Origin: a virus
Virus record (IMG/VR): IMGVR_UViG_3300030451_004603
Span: 1 to 21,095 of that record
Length of the DNA stretch: 21,095 bases
Direction: 5' to 3' (one strand)
The translations under genes and the position numbers were made by a program. Numbering within the stretch: position 1 is the first letter of the stretch; each line of letters opens with the position of its first letter. The notes below the pieces were generated by a model, which made no database searches, was not told where the DNA came from, and was given only the letters and a program-made list of their open reading frames with translations. Below are positions 1 through 5,310 of this stretch, one piece after another.

Positions 1-207
1 CCACTCAACATTAGTAATAGTTTTTGTTTTCATATCAGGATAGTCAATCAATTCGTGCCAGTGTTCTAACATAAATTCTATATCATCACCAACCCATTCA
101 TTATGTTCAATTTCTTCTTCAATTTCTTTTATAGGTACTTCAATTTCATGAGTGAAAATTAGATGTTCTTCAGTTACCACTTTAAATTTTTTTGTTTGTT
201 TATTCAT
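1..207 (-). CDS. Hypothetical protein, 3' end beyond window (partial)
   Basis: An open frame starts at an ATG at 207 and stays open to the window edge, giving 69 codons with no stop. The predicted protein begins MNKQTKKFKVVTEEHLIF and is very acidic in the middle, with an IKEIEEEIEHNEW stretch likely to form a helix. I recognise no family. It is the last visible gene of the leftward operon and shares an ATGA start/stop overlap with the upstream gene (stop at 204-206), so translation is probably coupled. Small acidic accessory proteins are common in phage early regions, but no function can be assigned. Confidence 0.7.
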   Translation of the reverse strand, partial: MNKQTKKFKVVTEEHLIFTHEIEVPIKEIEEEIEHNEWVGDDIEFMLEHWHELIDYPDMKTKTITNVEW

Positions 208-617
208 TTCTGACCCCCTTTAGGCACTTCATCGCCCCAAAACTCATAAAAAAAGCCTTGATACTCACAATCCTTTGAATCAGGTAATTCATCATAGGGT
301 ATCTGACAATCTATAGTTACAATCTTAGGGGCAATCATTTTTCTTTTTGATTTGCCGTTATACCAGTCAAACCAAATTTTTATACCTTGCTCACGATCAC
401 CCTCACCATAATGCAAGTCCTCCGTTAATTCATGCACCAATTCATAAAAATCAAGATAGGTATCACCATCAAAAAATTCTCCGTAACCTCCGTAATCTCT
501 ATCTATTACTTGAGAGCCGTCTGGTAATAAAACCTTAATAGGTAATGCACCCCTACTACTATGGCAATTAGAAACACTTTCATTAGTATCACTTGTTCTC
601 CAACTGAAAAAACCCAT
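204..617 (-). CDS. Hypothetical protein, 137 aa
   Basis: ATG start at 617, preceded on the minus strand by a strong AAGGAGGTG ribosome-binding site that overlaps the 3' end of the previous gene. The product starts MGFFSWRTSDTNESVSNC and is rich in Gly, Tyr, Trp and Asp, with YGGYGEFFDGDTYLDFY near residue 45 and several aromatic clusters further on. No signal peptide or membrane segment is visible. The MGFFSW...DT.ES..N start is a pattern I associate with uncharacterised phage and bacterial proteins, but I cannot name the family. It is the longest gene of the leftward operon, with a four-base ATGA overlap to the next gene. Soluble cytoplasmic protein of unknown role. Confidence 0.8.
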   Translation of the reverse strand: MGFFSWRTSDTNESVSNCHSSRGALPIKVLLPDGSQVIDRDYGGYGEFFDGDTYLDFYELVHELTEDLHYGEGDREQGIKIWFDWYNGKSKRKMIAPKIVTIDCQIPYDELPDSKDCEYQGFFYEFWGDEVPKGGQK

Positions 618-620
618 TTT

Positions 621-767
621 TTACACCTCCTTTTCTAAATCTTTTTCAAGTAGTTTTAAATTATCTACAATCCCCATTAAACGATCATGAGTCAAGGCAT
701 AACCCCATAACCCAAAATCTTCCGCTAATTTTTCTATTTCATAAATTGCTATTTCTAAATTTTTCAT
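621..767 (-). CDS. Small hypothetical protein, 48 aa
   Basis: A 48-codon frame from ATG at 767 to TAA at 621, between two clear genes and in the same direction. The protein (MKNLEIAIYEIEKLAEDFGL...) looks helical: two amphipathic helices separated by a Gly/Trp/Tyr turn, ending in a KLLEKDLEKEV charged helix. The region has no alternative coding frame, and the gene's last codons carry the ribosome-binding site of the next gene, typical of packed phage operons. No function can be proposed. Confidence 0.6.
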   Translation of the reverse strand: MKNLEIAIYEIEKLAEDFGLWGYALTHDRLMGIVDNLKLLEKDLEKEV

Positions 768-770
768 TTT

Positions 771-965
771 TTAAAGCTCCTTATAACTTACATAGTTTCT
801 ATTAATTTTATGTTTGAAATAATGCTTACCACCCGCACTATACATATACATATAATCATCTGGACTCATACCTTGTTTAATTGCTTCATTAAAAGCTATT
901 TTATGAGTAATCCTAATACCTAATTCTGAAATTAATTGATCATCAGTCATTTTTGAAAATTTCAC
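771..965 (-). CDS. Small hypothetical protein, 64 aa
   Basis: Starts at ATG 965, inside the end of the upstream gene (23-base overlap), so translational coupling is likely. The sequence starts MKFSKMTDDQLISELGIRI, an N-terminal helix. It is followed by a PDDYMYMYSAGGKHYFKHK segment rich in Tyr, His and Lys. No membrane segment or recognisable domain. Part of the leftward early operon of small proteins, and separated from the next gene by only three bases. A host-takeover role is possible by position only. Confidence 0.65.
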   Translation of the reverse strand: MKFSKMTDDQLISELGIRITHKIAFNEAIKQGMSPDDYMYMYSAGGKHYFKHKINRNYVSYKEL

Positions 966-1194
966 TTTGAATCCTCCTTATTTTTTTAATTGTCCAAAAG
1001 TTGCGAATACTATCTATAACAATGTCATAGACTTCATAAAATTGGTCTTGAATTTCATCTAAGTAGCCGCATTCATCCCCATATTCATTGTATTTGTATA
1101 TAACTGATTGCGGGTTATTTTCAATTACAATGTTTTCCGCTATTTTTCTAGCCAGTTCAATTTGTAATGCAACACTTGAATCAATTGTTTTCAT
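943..1194 (-). CDS. Hypothetical protein, 83 aa
   Basis: ATG at 1194, preceded by a good AAAGGAG ribosome-binding site inside the end of the upstream gene. The protein appears mainly helical (MKTIDSSVALQIELARKIAEN, then YLDEIQDQFYEVYDIVIDSI) and ends in a basic KKIRRIQSEIFKND tail. An acidic middle followed by a basic C-terminus could suit protein or nucleic-acid binding, but no motif is definitive. It overlaps the next gene by 23 bases. Unknown function. Confidence 0.7.
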   Translation of the reverse strand: MKTIDSSVALQIELARKIAENIVIENNPQSVIYKYNEYGDECGYLDEIQDQFYEVYDIVIDSIRNFWTIKKIRRIQSEIFKND

Positions 1195-1338
1195 TTAAGA
1201 CTCCTTTAAATTAAATTCTTCTTTAAATCTTTGTATTGCTTCTTTTTTGGTGTAGTCCATGTATTTTCTAGTTACATAATAAGAATCAATAAAATCAGTA
1301 ATCACAATATATCCATGAATATTTCTTTCAACAGTCAT
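1195..1338 (-). CDS. Small hypothetical protein, 47 aa
   Basis: A 47-codon frame from ATG at 1338 to TAA at 1195. Its start overlaps the upstream stop in an ATGA arrangement, and its last codons (AAG GAG) provide the Shine-Dalgarno of the next gene. It begins MTVERNIHGYIVITDFIDSYY and ends in a charged KKEAIQRFKEEFNLKES helix. The interlocking of both ends with neighbouring genes is the main evidence that it is real. No domain recognised. Confidence 0.6.
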   Translation of the reverse strand: MTVERNIHGYIVITDFIDSYYVTRKYMDYTKKEAIQRFKEEFNLKES

Positions 1339-1595
1339 AACGAACCCCCTAAAGTAGGAAATCTTTTAAAAGAATCTAAATCTTTTTCAGATATTAATTT
1401 TGCTTTTAATTCAAAATCGTCGAATTCTGTATCAATAACTTGTTGATAGAAATCATCATCATTGAGCATTTTTATATTAAAATCATCTAATACCTTATTT
1501 TCTAATTGCTCATCATTTAGCGTATCATCATCAATGATTACAATCGCTTCTTGTGTAATAGTTCTAATTTGTTGCACTAAATAAAATTTTTTCAT
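1335..1595 (-). CDS. Acidic hypothetical protein, 86 aa
   Basis: I place the start at ATG 1595 (MKKFYLVQQIRTITQEAIVI), which sits four bases after an AAGGGGGGG Shine-Dalgarno-like tract. An alternative start six codons upstream would place the SD inside the gene. The protein opens with a beta-like KKFYLVQQIRTITQEAIVII stretch and then becomes very acidic (DDDTLNDEQLENKVLDDF and LNDDDFYQQVIDTEFDDFE). No membrane segment. The high negative charge is reminiscent of DNA-mimic inhibitors of host nucleases, but that is speculation from composition alone. The stop overlaps the next start (ATGA). Confidence 0.75.
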   Translation of the reverse strand: MKKFYLVQQIRTITQEAIVIIDDDTLNDEQLENKVLDDFNIKMLNDDDFYQQVIDTEFDDFELKAKLISEKDLDSFKRFPTLGGSL

Positions 1596-1605
1596 TTTCC
1601 CCCCC

Positions 1606-1743
1606 TTAAACAAAAAATATTGCGAAGGCTAATGCAATAATGATTAGTGATAATGAAAATTGTAAAAATAAAAAGAGATTAAAAAGGAATTCTTCAATGG
1701 TATGTTTTTTAACTTGCTTGATTGGGATAGCGTGTCTTTTCAT
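1606..1743 (-). CDS. Small membrane protein, 45 aa
   Basis: A 45-codon frame from ATG at 1743 (ATGA overlap with the upstream microprotein) to TAA at 1606. The first 18 residues are basic and polar (MKRHAIPIKQVKKHTIEE). The remainder is almost continuously hydrophobic: Phe/Leu-rich, then LSLIIIALAFAIFFV to the end. This predicts one C-terminal membrane span with the basic end in the cytoplasm. Second gene of the leftward operon. Tiny membrane proteins in phage early operons include superinfection-exclusion and holin or antiholin types, but there is no sequence signature for either. Confidence 0.6.
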   Translation of the reverse strand: MKRHAIPIKQVKKHTIEEFLFNLFLFLQFSLSLIIIALAFAIFFV

Positions 1744-1874
1744 GAGAAAACCCCCATAAAGGCAGGTGATATACCATAAATTACAGCACCTATAGTGAAT
1801 ATAACAGTAGAATATTCTAAAAGATCATCTAAAAATTTTTTGTTCTGGACATTTTTTCCAATTAGTTTTTTCAT
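1740..1874 (-). CDS. Small membrane protein, 44 aa, first gene of leftward operon
   Basis: ATG at 1874 with a strong AAGGAGGG ribosome-binding site nine bases upstream, immediately downstream of the predicted leftward promoter at 1906-1934. The product starts MKKLIGKNVQNKKFLDDLLE. A hydrophobic segment follows, STVIFTIGAVIYGI (about residues 22-35), ending in SPAFMGVFS. This predicts a single-span membrane microprotein with a basic N-terminal cytoplasmic side. The strong RBS and promoter-proximal position favour a real, well-expressed gene. No family recognised. Confidence 0.65.
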   Translation of the reverse strand: MKKLIGKNVQNKKFLDDLLEYSTVIFTIGAVIYGISPAFMGVFS

Positions 1875-1905
1875 GATTCAACCCTCCTTAAAAGTTGATG
1901 AAATA

Positions 1906-1934
1906 ACTATAGCACATATACGCGTATTTTTTTT
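1906..1934 (-). promoter_or_regulatory. Putative leftward promoter with palindromic operator
   Basis: Read on the minus strand, a -10-like TATAGT (1911-1906) precedes the first gene of the leftward operon. Seventeen bases upstream there is no TTGACA, only an A-run, so the -35 is poor. The palindrome ATACGCGTAT (1927-1918) lies six bases before the -10, the same place it takes in the two rightward promoters. A weak -35 with an operator suggests dependence on, or repression by, a regulator. Start site and strength are inferred. Confidence 0.45.
1918..1927. promoter_or_regulatory. Palindromic operator candidate ATACGCGTAT (site 1)
   Basis: Perfect 10-bp inverted repeat, ATACGCGTAT. The same 10 bases recur exactly at 4511-4520, and the core ACGCGT recurs at 2217-2222. 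I saw no other ACGCGT in the window. All three lie just upstream of a -10-like hexamer in front of an operon, which is the main reason to call them operators. Confidence 0.5.
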
Positions 1935-2023
1935 ATTTTTCTTATATCTTTTTGTTATAAAGTGGTCTATTCTTATTACTATGACTTTTTGTTATAAGAA
2001 ACCAAATTTTTATTCTTTTTTGA

Positions 2024-2043
2024 TCCTGGTTGGATATACAGTA
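2024..2043. promoter_or_regulatory. Possible LexA-type box
   Basis: The bases TCCTGGTTGGATATACAGTA match 15 of 20 positions of the E. coli SOS-box consensus and keep the CTG-N10-CAG core. TATACAGTA recurs at 2052-2060, 17 bases downstream, so this could be two half-related operator copies. Host LexA specificity is unknown, so the assignment is weak. Confidence 0.2.
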
Positions 2044-2097
2044 TGTAGATTTATACAGTATTTTCAAAATTCACTGGCAAAACCCAATTTTCACAAA

Positions 2098-2202
2098 TCT
2101 AATGAAAAAGCTCCCAAAATTCTAAGAAAAGACCTCCCAAAATTTTAGAGTCAAGTTTTATAAAATATTTTTTTATCTAATAAAAAACCTCCCAAAATTT
2201 TT
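2098..2202. repeat. Three iteron-like direct repeats, possible replication-origin element
   Basis: Three degenerate direct repeats lie at 2098-2121, 2121-2146 and 2176-2202. Each reads TCTAA, then an A-rich stretch, then (C)CTCCCAAAATT(TT). Start-to-start distances are 23 and 55 bases. They sit in the only long gene-free stretch of the window, between divergent operons and upstream of the replication gene, in very AT-rich DNA. Iterons of this type often bind a replication initiator, so this is a candidate origin. A fourth, truncated copy (20 identical bases to the third) lies at 8587-8606. Confidence 0.4.
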
Positions 2203-2208
2203 AATGAC

Positions 2209-2237
2209 TTGCATGAACGCGTACTTTGAACTAAAAT
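2209..2237 (+). promoter_or_regulatory. Rightward early promoter with internal operator (site 2)
   Basis: TTGCAT (2209-2214), a 17-base spacer and TAAAAT (2232-2237) form a good sigma-70 type promoter 20 bases before the start codon of the HTH gene at 2257. The spacer contains ACGCGT (2217-2222), the core of the palindrome found at 1918 and 4511. The following TGAACTAA is also shared with the 4503 promoter. It would drive the HTH, NinG-like, PP-loop and replication genes. Confidence 0.6.
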
Positions 2238-2256
2238 AAAAAGATAAGGAGTTCTA

Positions 2257-2445
2257 ATGCAACTAACCACACCAAGCAAATATGCCAAAGAATCTGGTTT
2301 GAAAAACCTCAAAGAAGTTCAGGAAATAACTGGGGTAAACAGAGACACACTTGTCATTTGGTTCAAGAATAGACGAAGTTTATTTGATGTAATCATTCTC
2401 GGTTGTTTAGAAGTTAAATCAAAGGGTATTCAAATTGGGGATTAA
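2257..2445 (+). CDS. Small helix-turn-helix protein, candidate operator-binding regulator
   Basis: A 62-aa protein with ATG at 2257 and an AAGGAG ribosome-binding site five bases upstream. Residues 16-47 (NLKEVQEITGVNRDTLVIWF, then KNRRSLFDVII) fit a compact helix-turn-helix: a helix, the turn TGVNR, and a recognition helix with Trp and basic residues. Very small HTH proteins are typical Cro-like or excisionase-like phage regulators. It is the first gene after the operator-bearing promoter at 2209, so autoregulation through the ACGCGT palindrome is an attractive inference. The 3' end overlaps the next gene by 11 bases. An adaptor or DNA-modification accessory role cannot be excluded. Confidence 0.7.
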   Translation: MQLTTPSKYAKESGLKNLKEVQEITGVNRDTLVIWFKNRRSLFDVIILGCLEVKSKGIQIGD

Positions 2446-2866
2446 GAGAGATGCAGCTGATTCATGGTTTTCTAAGTGCGTTAGAGAGCGAACAAACTAC
2501 ACCTGCGAATACTGCCACAAACAGTATGATAGGTCGTCTACTGGTTTGCACTGTTCTCATTATTGGGGTAGGGCATCTAAATCAGTCAGGTGGGCAGGTG
2601 ACAATGCCTTTTCTCACTGTTACTCATGCCATCAAAAACTCTCAGCTAACCCCCACGACTTTACATATTGGGTAAATAAAATGCTTGGGGACACCCGATA
2701 TGAAGCACTGCTTGATAAAAAGAATGATACAAGTATTGGTAAGCAACTTCTTAAAGATAATAAGGCAGGGTTGATTGCCAAGCATTATAAAGAACAACAC
2801 AAAATTTTGACTGAAAAAAGACAACAAGGCGAAACCTTATACATAGATTTTATTGATTATTATTAA
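2435..2866 (+). CDS. NinG/Rap-like HNH zinc endonuclease
   Basis: A 143-aa protein. The likely start is TTG at 2435, eight bases after AAAGGG. It begins GIKRDAADSWFSKCVRER, the usual lead-in of NinG-type proteins. Cys24-x2-Cys27 and Cys62-x2-Cys65 would bind zinc. His39, His42 (HCSHYWGR), Asn57 (GDNAFSHC) and His66 form an HNH-like (beta-beta-alpha metal) centre, followed by KLSANPHDFTYWV. NinG/Rap of lambda is a structure-specific nuclease acting on recombination intermediates; that role is from family knowledge. The gene lies with ERF-like and NinB-like genes, as in a nin region. A generic HNH nuclease is the alternative. Confidence 0.7.
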   Translation: MGIKRDAADSWFSKCVRERTNYTCEYCHKQYDRSSTGLHCSHYWGRASKSVRWAGDNAFSHCYSCHQKLSANPHDFTYWVNKMLGDTRYEALLDKKNDTSIGKQLLKDNKAGLIAKHYKEQHKILTEKRQQGETLYIDFIDYY

Positions 2867-2876
2867 GGAGATAATC

Positions 2877-3671
2877 ATGTCATTTTATTGCGATGAGCCA
2901 ACAGTGATTAGTTTCTCTGGTGGCAGAACCTCAGCATTCATGCTTTACAAAACAATAGAAGCACACGATGGTGTTTTGCCAGACCATTGTCATGTTATTT
3001 TTTGTAACACTGGTAAAGAAATGATGCAAACACTTGAGTTTGTAGAGGAGTGTTCACTTACATGGGGCTGTAAGATTACCTGGTTGGAATACACTGGCAA
3101 GAAGTCTTACAAAGTAACAGACTACAATCATGCCTCAATCAATGGTGAACCTTTTGACCAACTTATAACAGATAGAAAGTATTTACCTAACTCATTAGCA
3201 AGGTTTTGCACCTCAGAGTTGAAAGTTCTTACTATCGATAGATATATGAAAGATCAAGGTTTTGACGAATATCAGAGTATGGTAGGTATTCGTGCTGACG
3301 AACCAACTCGTGTTATAAAGATGCGAAACAAAGAAAACTATTTAGTTCCCTTAGCAGATGAAAACATAACAAAACACGACATTTACAGCTTTTGGAATAG
3401 TCAAAAGTTTGACTTAAACTTACCAAATGAGCGTGGAATTAATAATTTGGGCAATTGTGATCTTTGTTTTTTAAAAGGCACAAAAATTAGGCTTTCAATA
3501 CTTAAACAGTACCCAGAGAAAGCAGATTGGTGGATTGCTCAAGAGAAAAAGATTAATGCAAGATTCAGAAAAAATACCCCATCTTATGAAGAACTACAAA
3601 TTATAGCGACAGATCAGTCAGGATTTGATTTCTTTGATGAGCAATCAATATCTTGCTTTTGTGGAGATTAG
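2877..3671 (+). CDS. PP-loop/PAPS-reductase-like enzyme
   Basis: I chose ATG 2877 because AAGGAG ends six bases upstream. The 264-aa product begins with the PP-loop motif SGGRTSA (residues 14-20), which binds the pyrophosphate of a nucleotide in the PAPS reductase/ATP-pyrophosphatase superfamily. Other features are FCNTGKE (42-48), RFCTSELKV (109-117), GIRADEPTRV (137-146) and a Cys pair CDLC (194-197), with CFC (260-262) at the C-terminus. The cysteines could hold an iron-sulfur cluster or carry persulfide. Superfamily members activate sulfate, thiolate tRNA or insert sulfur into the DNA backbone (DndC type). Placement among DNA-processing genes favours nucleic-acid modification, but no dndD or dndE partner is seen. 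Confidence 0.75.
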   Translation: MSFYCDEPTVISFSGGRTSAFMLYKTIEAHDGVLPDHCHVIFCNTGKEMMQTLEFVEECSLTWGCKITWLEYTGKKSYKVTDYNHASINGEPFDQLITDRKYLPNSLARFCTSELKVLTIDRYMKDQGFDEYQSMVGIRADEPTRVIKMRNKENYLVPLADENITKHDIYSFWNSQKFDLNLPNERGINNLGNCDLCFLKGTKIRLSILKQYPEKADWWIAQEKKINARFRKNTPSYEELQIIATDQSGFDFFDEQSISCFCGD

Positions 3672-3691
3672 ATAATTATTTAGGAGGTAAC

Positions 3692-3880
3692 ATGGCTAAG
3701 AATCCATATCGTGAAAAACAAAGGGCTTTAGGTAGGACAGAGATCAGAGGAATATTCTGTGATACTGAAGAACATAAAGAAATGAAATTACATATCAAAC
3801 ATATATTAAGATTGAAAGGGGAGGGCAAAACTAATGACGACATCTATAATAGATTGGCTCGAAGCAATATGGAAAACTGA
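3692..3880 (+). CDS. Small hypothetical protein, 62 aa
   Basis: ATG at 3692 follows TAGGAGGTAAC, an excellent ribosome-binding site. The earlier in-frame start lies inside the previous gene and is unlikely. The protein is basic at its N-terminus (MAKNPYREKQRALGRTEIRG), has a CDTEEHKEMKLHIKHILRLK helix, and ends in KGEGKTNDDIYNRLARSNMEN, a pattern like short helix-turn-helix tails that read 'G.s..dIA..l'. It overlaps the replication gene by 47 bases in another frame. Possibly a small DNA-binding partner of that protein, by position only. Confidence 0.65.
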   Translation: MAKNPYREKQRALGRTEIRGIFCDTEEHKEMKLHIKHILRLKGEGKTNDDIYNRLARSNMEN

Positions 3881-4511
3881 TTTACCAAGTAACAGTAAAT
3901 ATATTGCAGCTTACCTAAGAACCTACATGAATGCAAAGCGTGACTTATGTTGGCCATCAGTAGGTCGAATCAGTAAAGAAACTGGACTTTCTGAGCAAAC
4001 TGTTAGAACTCATATAAAAAAACTTGAGGAAACTGAATGGTTAATTGTAGCCAGAACGAATGGTGGTCATAACAAAACAACTAACACTTACTTAGCAAAC
4101 ATACCTAATTGGTTTATGGATGATAATTTTGTAGGGGGTAAATCATTTGACCCCACCCCTGCAACTGTTAGACCCCTACCCCTCAAACCATTAGTGACGA
4201 ATATACAAAAGAATAAACAAAAGAATAAAACAATATCTTTAGAAGTTTTAGAAAATGATTTGCCAGAGACTTGTAAACAATTAGCACTTAACTATTGGCA
4301 AAAAAAAGGTATTCAGTTAGATGTTGAAGATCAATGGCTTCTGTTTTGCTCTCATCACAAGTCAAAACCTAATAAAAAAATTAAAGACTATGGGGCGGCT
4401 TGGAAAACTTGGTATGTCAACGCTGTTAAATTCAATAAAAATCAAACAGATAAAAAAGGCGATGCGTTTACAAGATTAGTAGATAATTCTTGGGCAGATA
4501 GCTTGACATAA
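3834..4511 (+). CDS. Winged-helix phage replication protein (initiator/DnaT-like)
   Basis: A 225-aa protein from ATG 3834, with a purine-rich GGGGAGGG tract upstream. Residues about 20-75 form an HTH_36-type winged helix: CWPSVGRISKETGLSEQTVR followed by THIKKLEETEWLIV. A polar, Asn/Lys/Pro-rich linker follows. The C-terminal part has DQWLLFCSHHKSKPNKKIKD and AAWKTWYVNA, resembling the 'F..H..S....D..AAW..W' end of lambda O/DnaT-type replication proteins. The predicted role is to bind the origin and load host helicase. The nearby iterons at 2098-2202 could be its sites. The -35 of the next promoter overlaps its last codons. No phage helicase is visible. Confidence 0.7.
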   Translation: MTTSIIDWLEAIWKTDLPSNSKYIAAYLRTYMNAKRDLCWPSVGRISKETGLSEQTVRTHIKKLEETEWLIVARTNGGHNKTTNTYLANIPNWFMDDNFVGGKSFDPTPATVRPLPLKPLVTNIQKNKQKNKTISLEVLENDLPETCKQLALNYWQKKGIQLDVEDQWLLFCSHHKSKPNKKIKDYGAAWKTWYVNAVKFNKNQTDKKGDAFTRLVDNSWADSLT

Positions 4512-4531
4512 TACGCGTATTGAACTAATAT
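4503..4531 (+). promoter_or_regulatory. Strong rightward promoter with palindromic operator (site 3)
   Basis: A consensus TTGACA (4503-4508) and TAATAT (4526-4531) are separated by exactly 17 bases. The perfect palindrome ATACGCGTAT (4511-4520) fills the spacer, so a bound protein would block polymerase. The -35 overlaps the final codons and stop of the replication gene. A strong AAGGAGG site and ATG at 4561 follow. This is the best promoter in the window and probably serves the recombination/modification genes to 8176. Confidence 0.75.
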
Positions 4532-4560
4532 ATTTACATCAATTTTATAAGGAGGTTGAT

Positions 4561-4923
4561 ATGATAAACAAAAATGATGACCCTAATCGTGTAAATCCAC
4601 CAGAAGAATCTATCATAGACCAGGTTCAAGATACTGAGCATTATCAGAATGCTTTGCATGAAGAAATACAATTCACTAAAGAATCACTCAGAAAAGCTGT
4701 ATTTTATAGAAAAGTTCTCATTGAAAACCTTGTTGATGACTTTGACGATGAGCTTGCTAAATTATTAGTTGATCTGGCTTTTGACTCATTAGATACAAAT
4801 TTATCACAAGCAATTGCAAATAATGTAAGACAAAGATGTGAGCGTTTGATTGATAGAGATGCTGAAGAAGAAGCAATTGCAACAGTTAATCACAGATATG
4901 AGTGGGGTAGTGATGATGTCTAA
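4561..4923 (+). CDS. Acidic hypothetical protein, 120 aa
   Basis: First gene after the promoter at 4503, with AAGGAGG five bases before ATG 4561. The protein is acidic and largely helical: an N-terminal MINKNDDPNRVNPPEESIID tail, then long helices with FTKESLRKAVFYRKVLIENL and DDFDDELAKLLVDLAFDSLD. It ends in RYEWGSDDV. The LVDLAFDSLDTNLSQAI segment resembles TDLAFDNYQEDCNDSEELPF in the next gene, so the two may share a helical module. Function unknown; expression with the ERF-like and SSB-like genes suggests a role in replication or recombination. It overlaps the next gene by 11 bases. Confidence 0.75.
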   Translation: MINKNDDPNRVNPPEESIIDQVQDTEHYQNALHEEIQFTKESLRKAVFYRKVLIENLVDDFDDELAKLLVDLAFDSLDTNLSQAIANNVRQRCERLIDRDAEEEAIATVNHRYEWGSDDV

Positions 4924-5179
4924 AATTAAGAATTTATTTGGAGATACACAACACATGGATAACGAAACTAGAGGTGATGAGCACTCTGCAATCGCTCATC
5001 GAGGTTATGTAGAGCATGAGGTTTTAGTTGCTGTAAATAGCCTCTTAACAGAAATGATTGCAGAATCTGAGGGTCAAGTTACAAGAACTGACCTTGAGCA
5101 AGCTATCAAGGTATTTACTGATTTGGCTTTTGACAATTACCAAGAAGATTGTAATGACTCAGAGGAGTTACCTTTCTAA
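4913..5179 (+). CDS. Hypothetical protein with SSB-like acidic C-terminal tip, 88 aa
   Basis: I place the start at the double ATG at 4913-4918, after GAGTGGGG; the upstream in-frame TTG lies well inside the preceding gene. The protein has an N-terminal SKIKNLFGDTQHMDNETRGD segment, a helical middle (YVEHEVLVAVNSLLTEMIAE) and ends in DCNDSEELPF. An acidic run finishing in a hydrophobic Pro-Phe resembles the C-terminal tip by which single-strand-binding proteins recruit partners. No OB fold is evident. Its stop overlaps the next start (TAATG). Confidence 0.65.
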   Translation: MMSKIKNLFGDTQHMDNETRGDEHSAIAHRGYVEHEVLVAVNSLLTEMIAESEGQVTRTDLEQAIKVFTDLAFDNYQEDCNDSEELPF

Positions 5180-5310
5180 TGGCTTGTTATACTTGTGAAA
5201 ATTGTAATGAATTCAAAGATGATGATTTTTGCGTTGCTACTGCAACTAAAAATTTAATGTGGGTATGTGAAGATTGCTTACCAGAAGTGGAGGAAGAAGA
5301 AGATGAGTGA
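5179..5310 (+). CDS. Tiny zinc-ribbon-like protein, 43 aa
   Basis: A 43-codon frame from ATG 5179, overlapping the previous stop as TAATG and ending in TGA at 5310, eight bases into the next gene. Cysteines at 3, 6, 9, 18, 30 and 33 include two CxxC knuckles (CENC at 6-9 and CEDC at 30-33) spaced as in a small zinc ribbon. The C-terminus is highly acidic (EVEEEEDE). The knuckles and interlocked ends support a real gene. Likely a zinc-bound protein- or nucleic-acid-binding microprotein; partner unknown. Confidence 0.65.
   Translation: MACYTCENCNEFKDDDFCVATATKNLMWVCEDCLPEVEEEEDE

Noticed and set aside
1601-1607. G7 run (minus strand) as a possible programmed-slippage site
   Set aside because: It lies after the stop of the 45-aa gene and four bases before the next start codon, where it works as a Shine-Dalgarno-like tract.
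1795-2148. Plus-strand open frame of 117 codons across the control region
   Set aside because: It overlaps the first leftward gene and the promoter/repeat region, has no ribosome-binding site and a Phe/Lys/Ile-rich composition expected from AT-rich DNA. The repeats and promoters explain the region better.
2451-2675. Second plus-strand frame inside the NinG-like gene
   Set aside because: Unlike the methyltransferase overlap, it contains no recognisable motif and has no ribosome-binding site.
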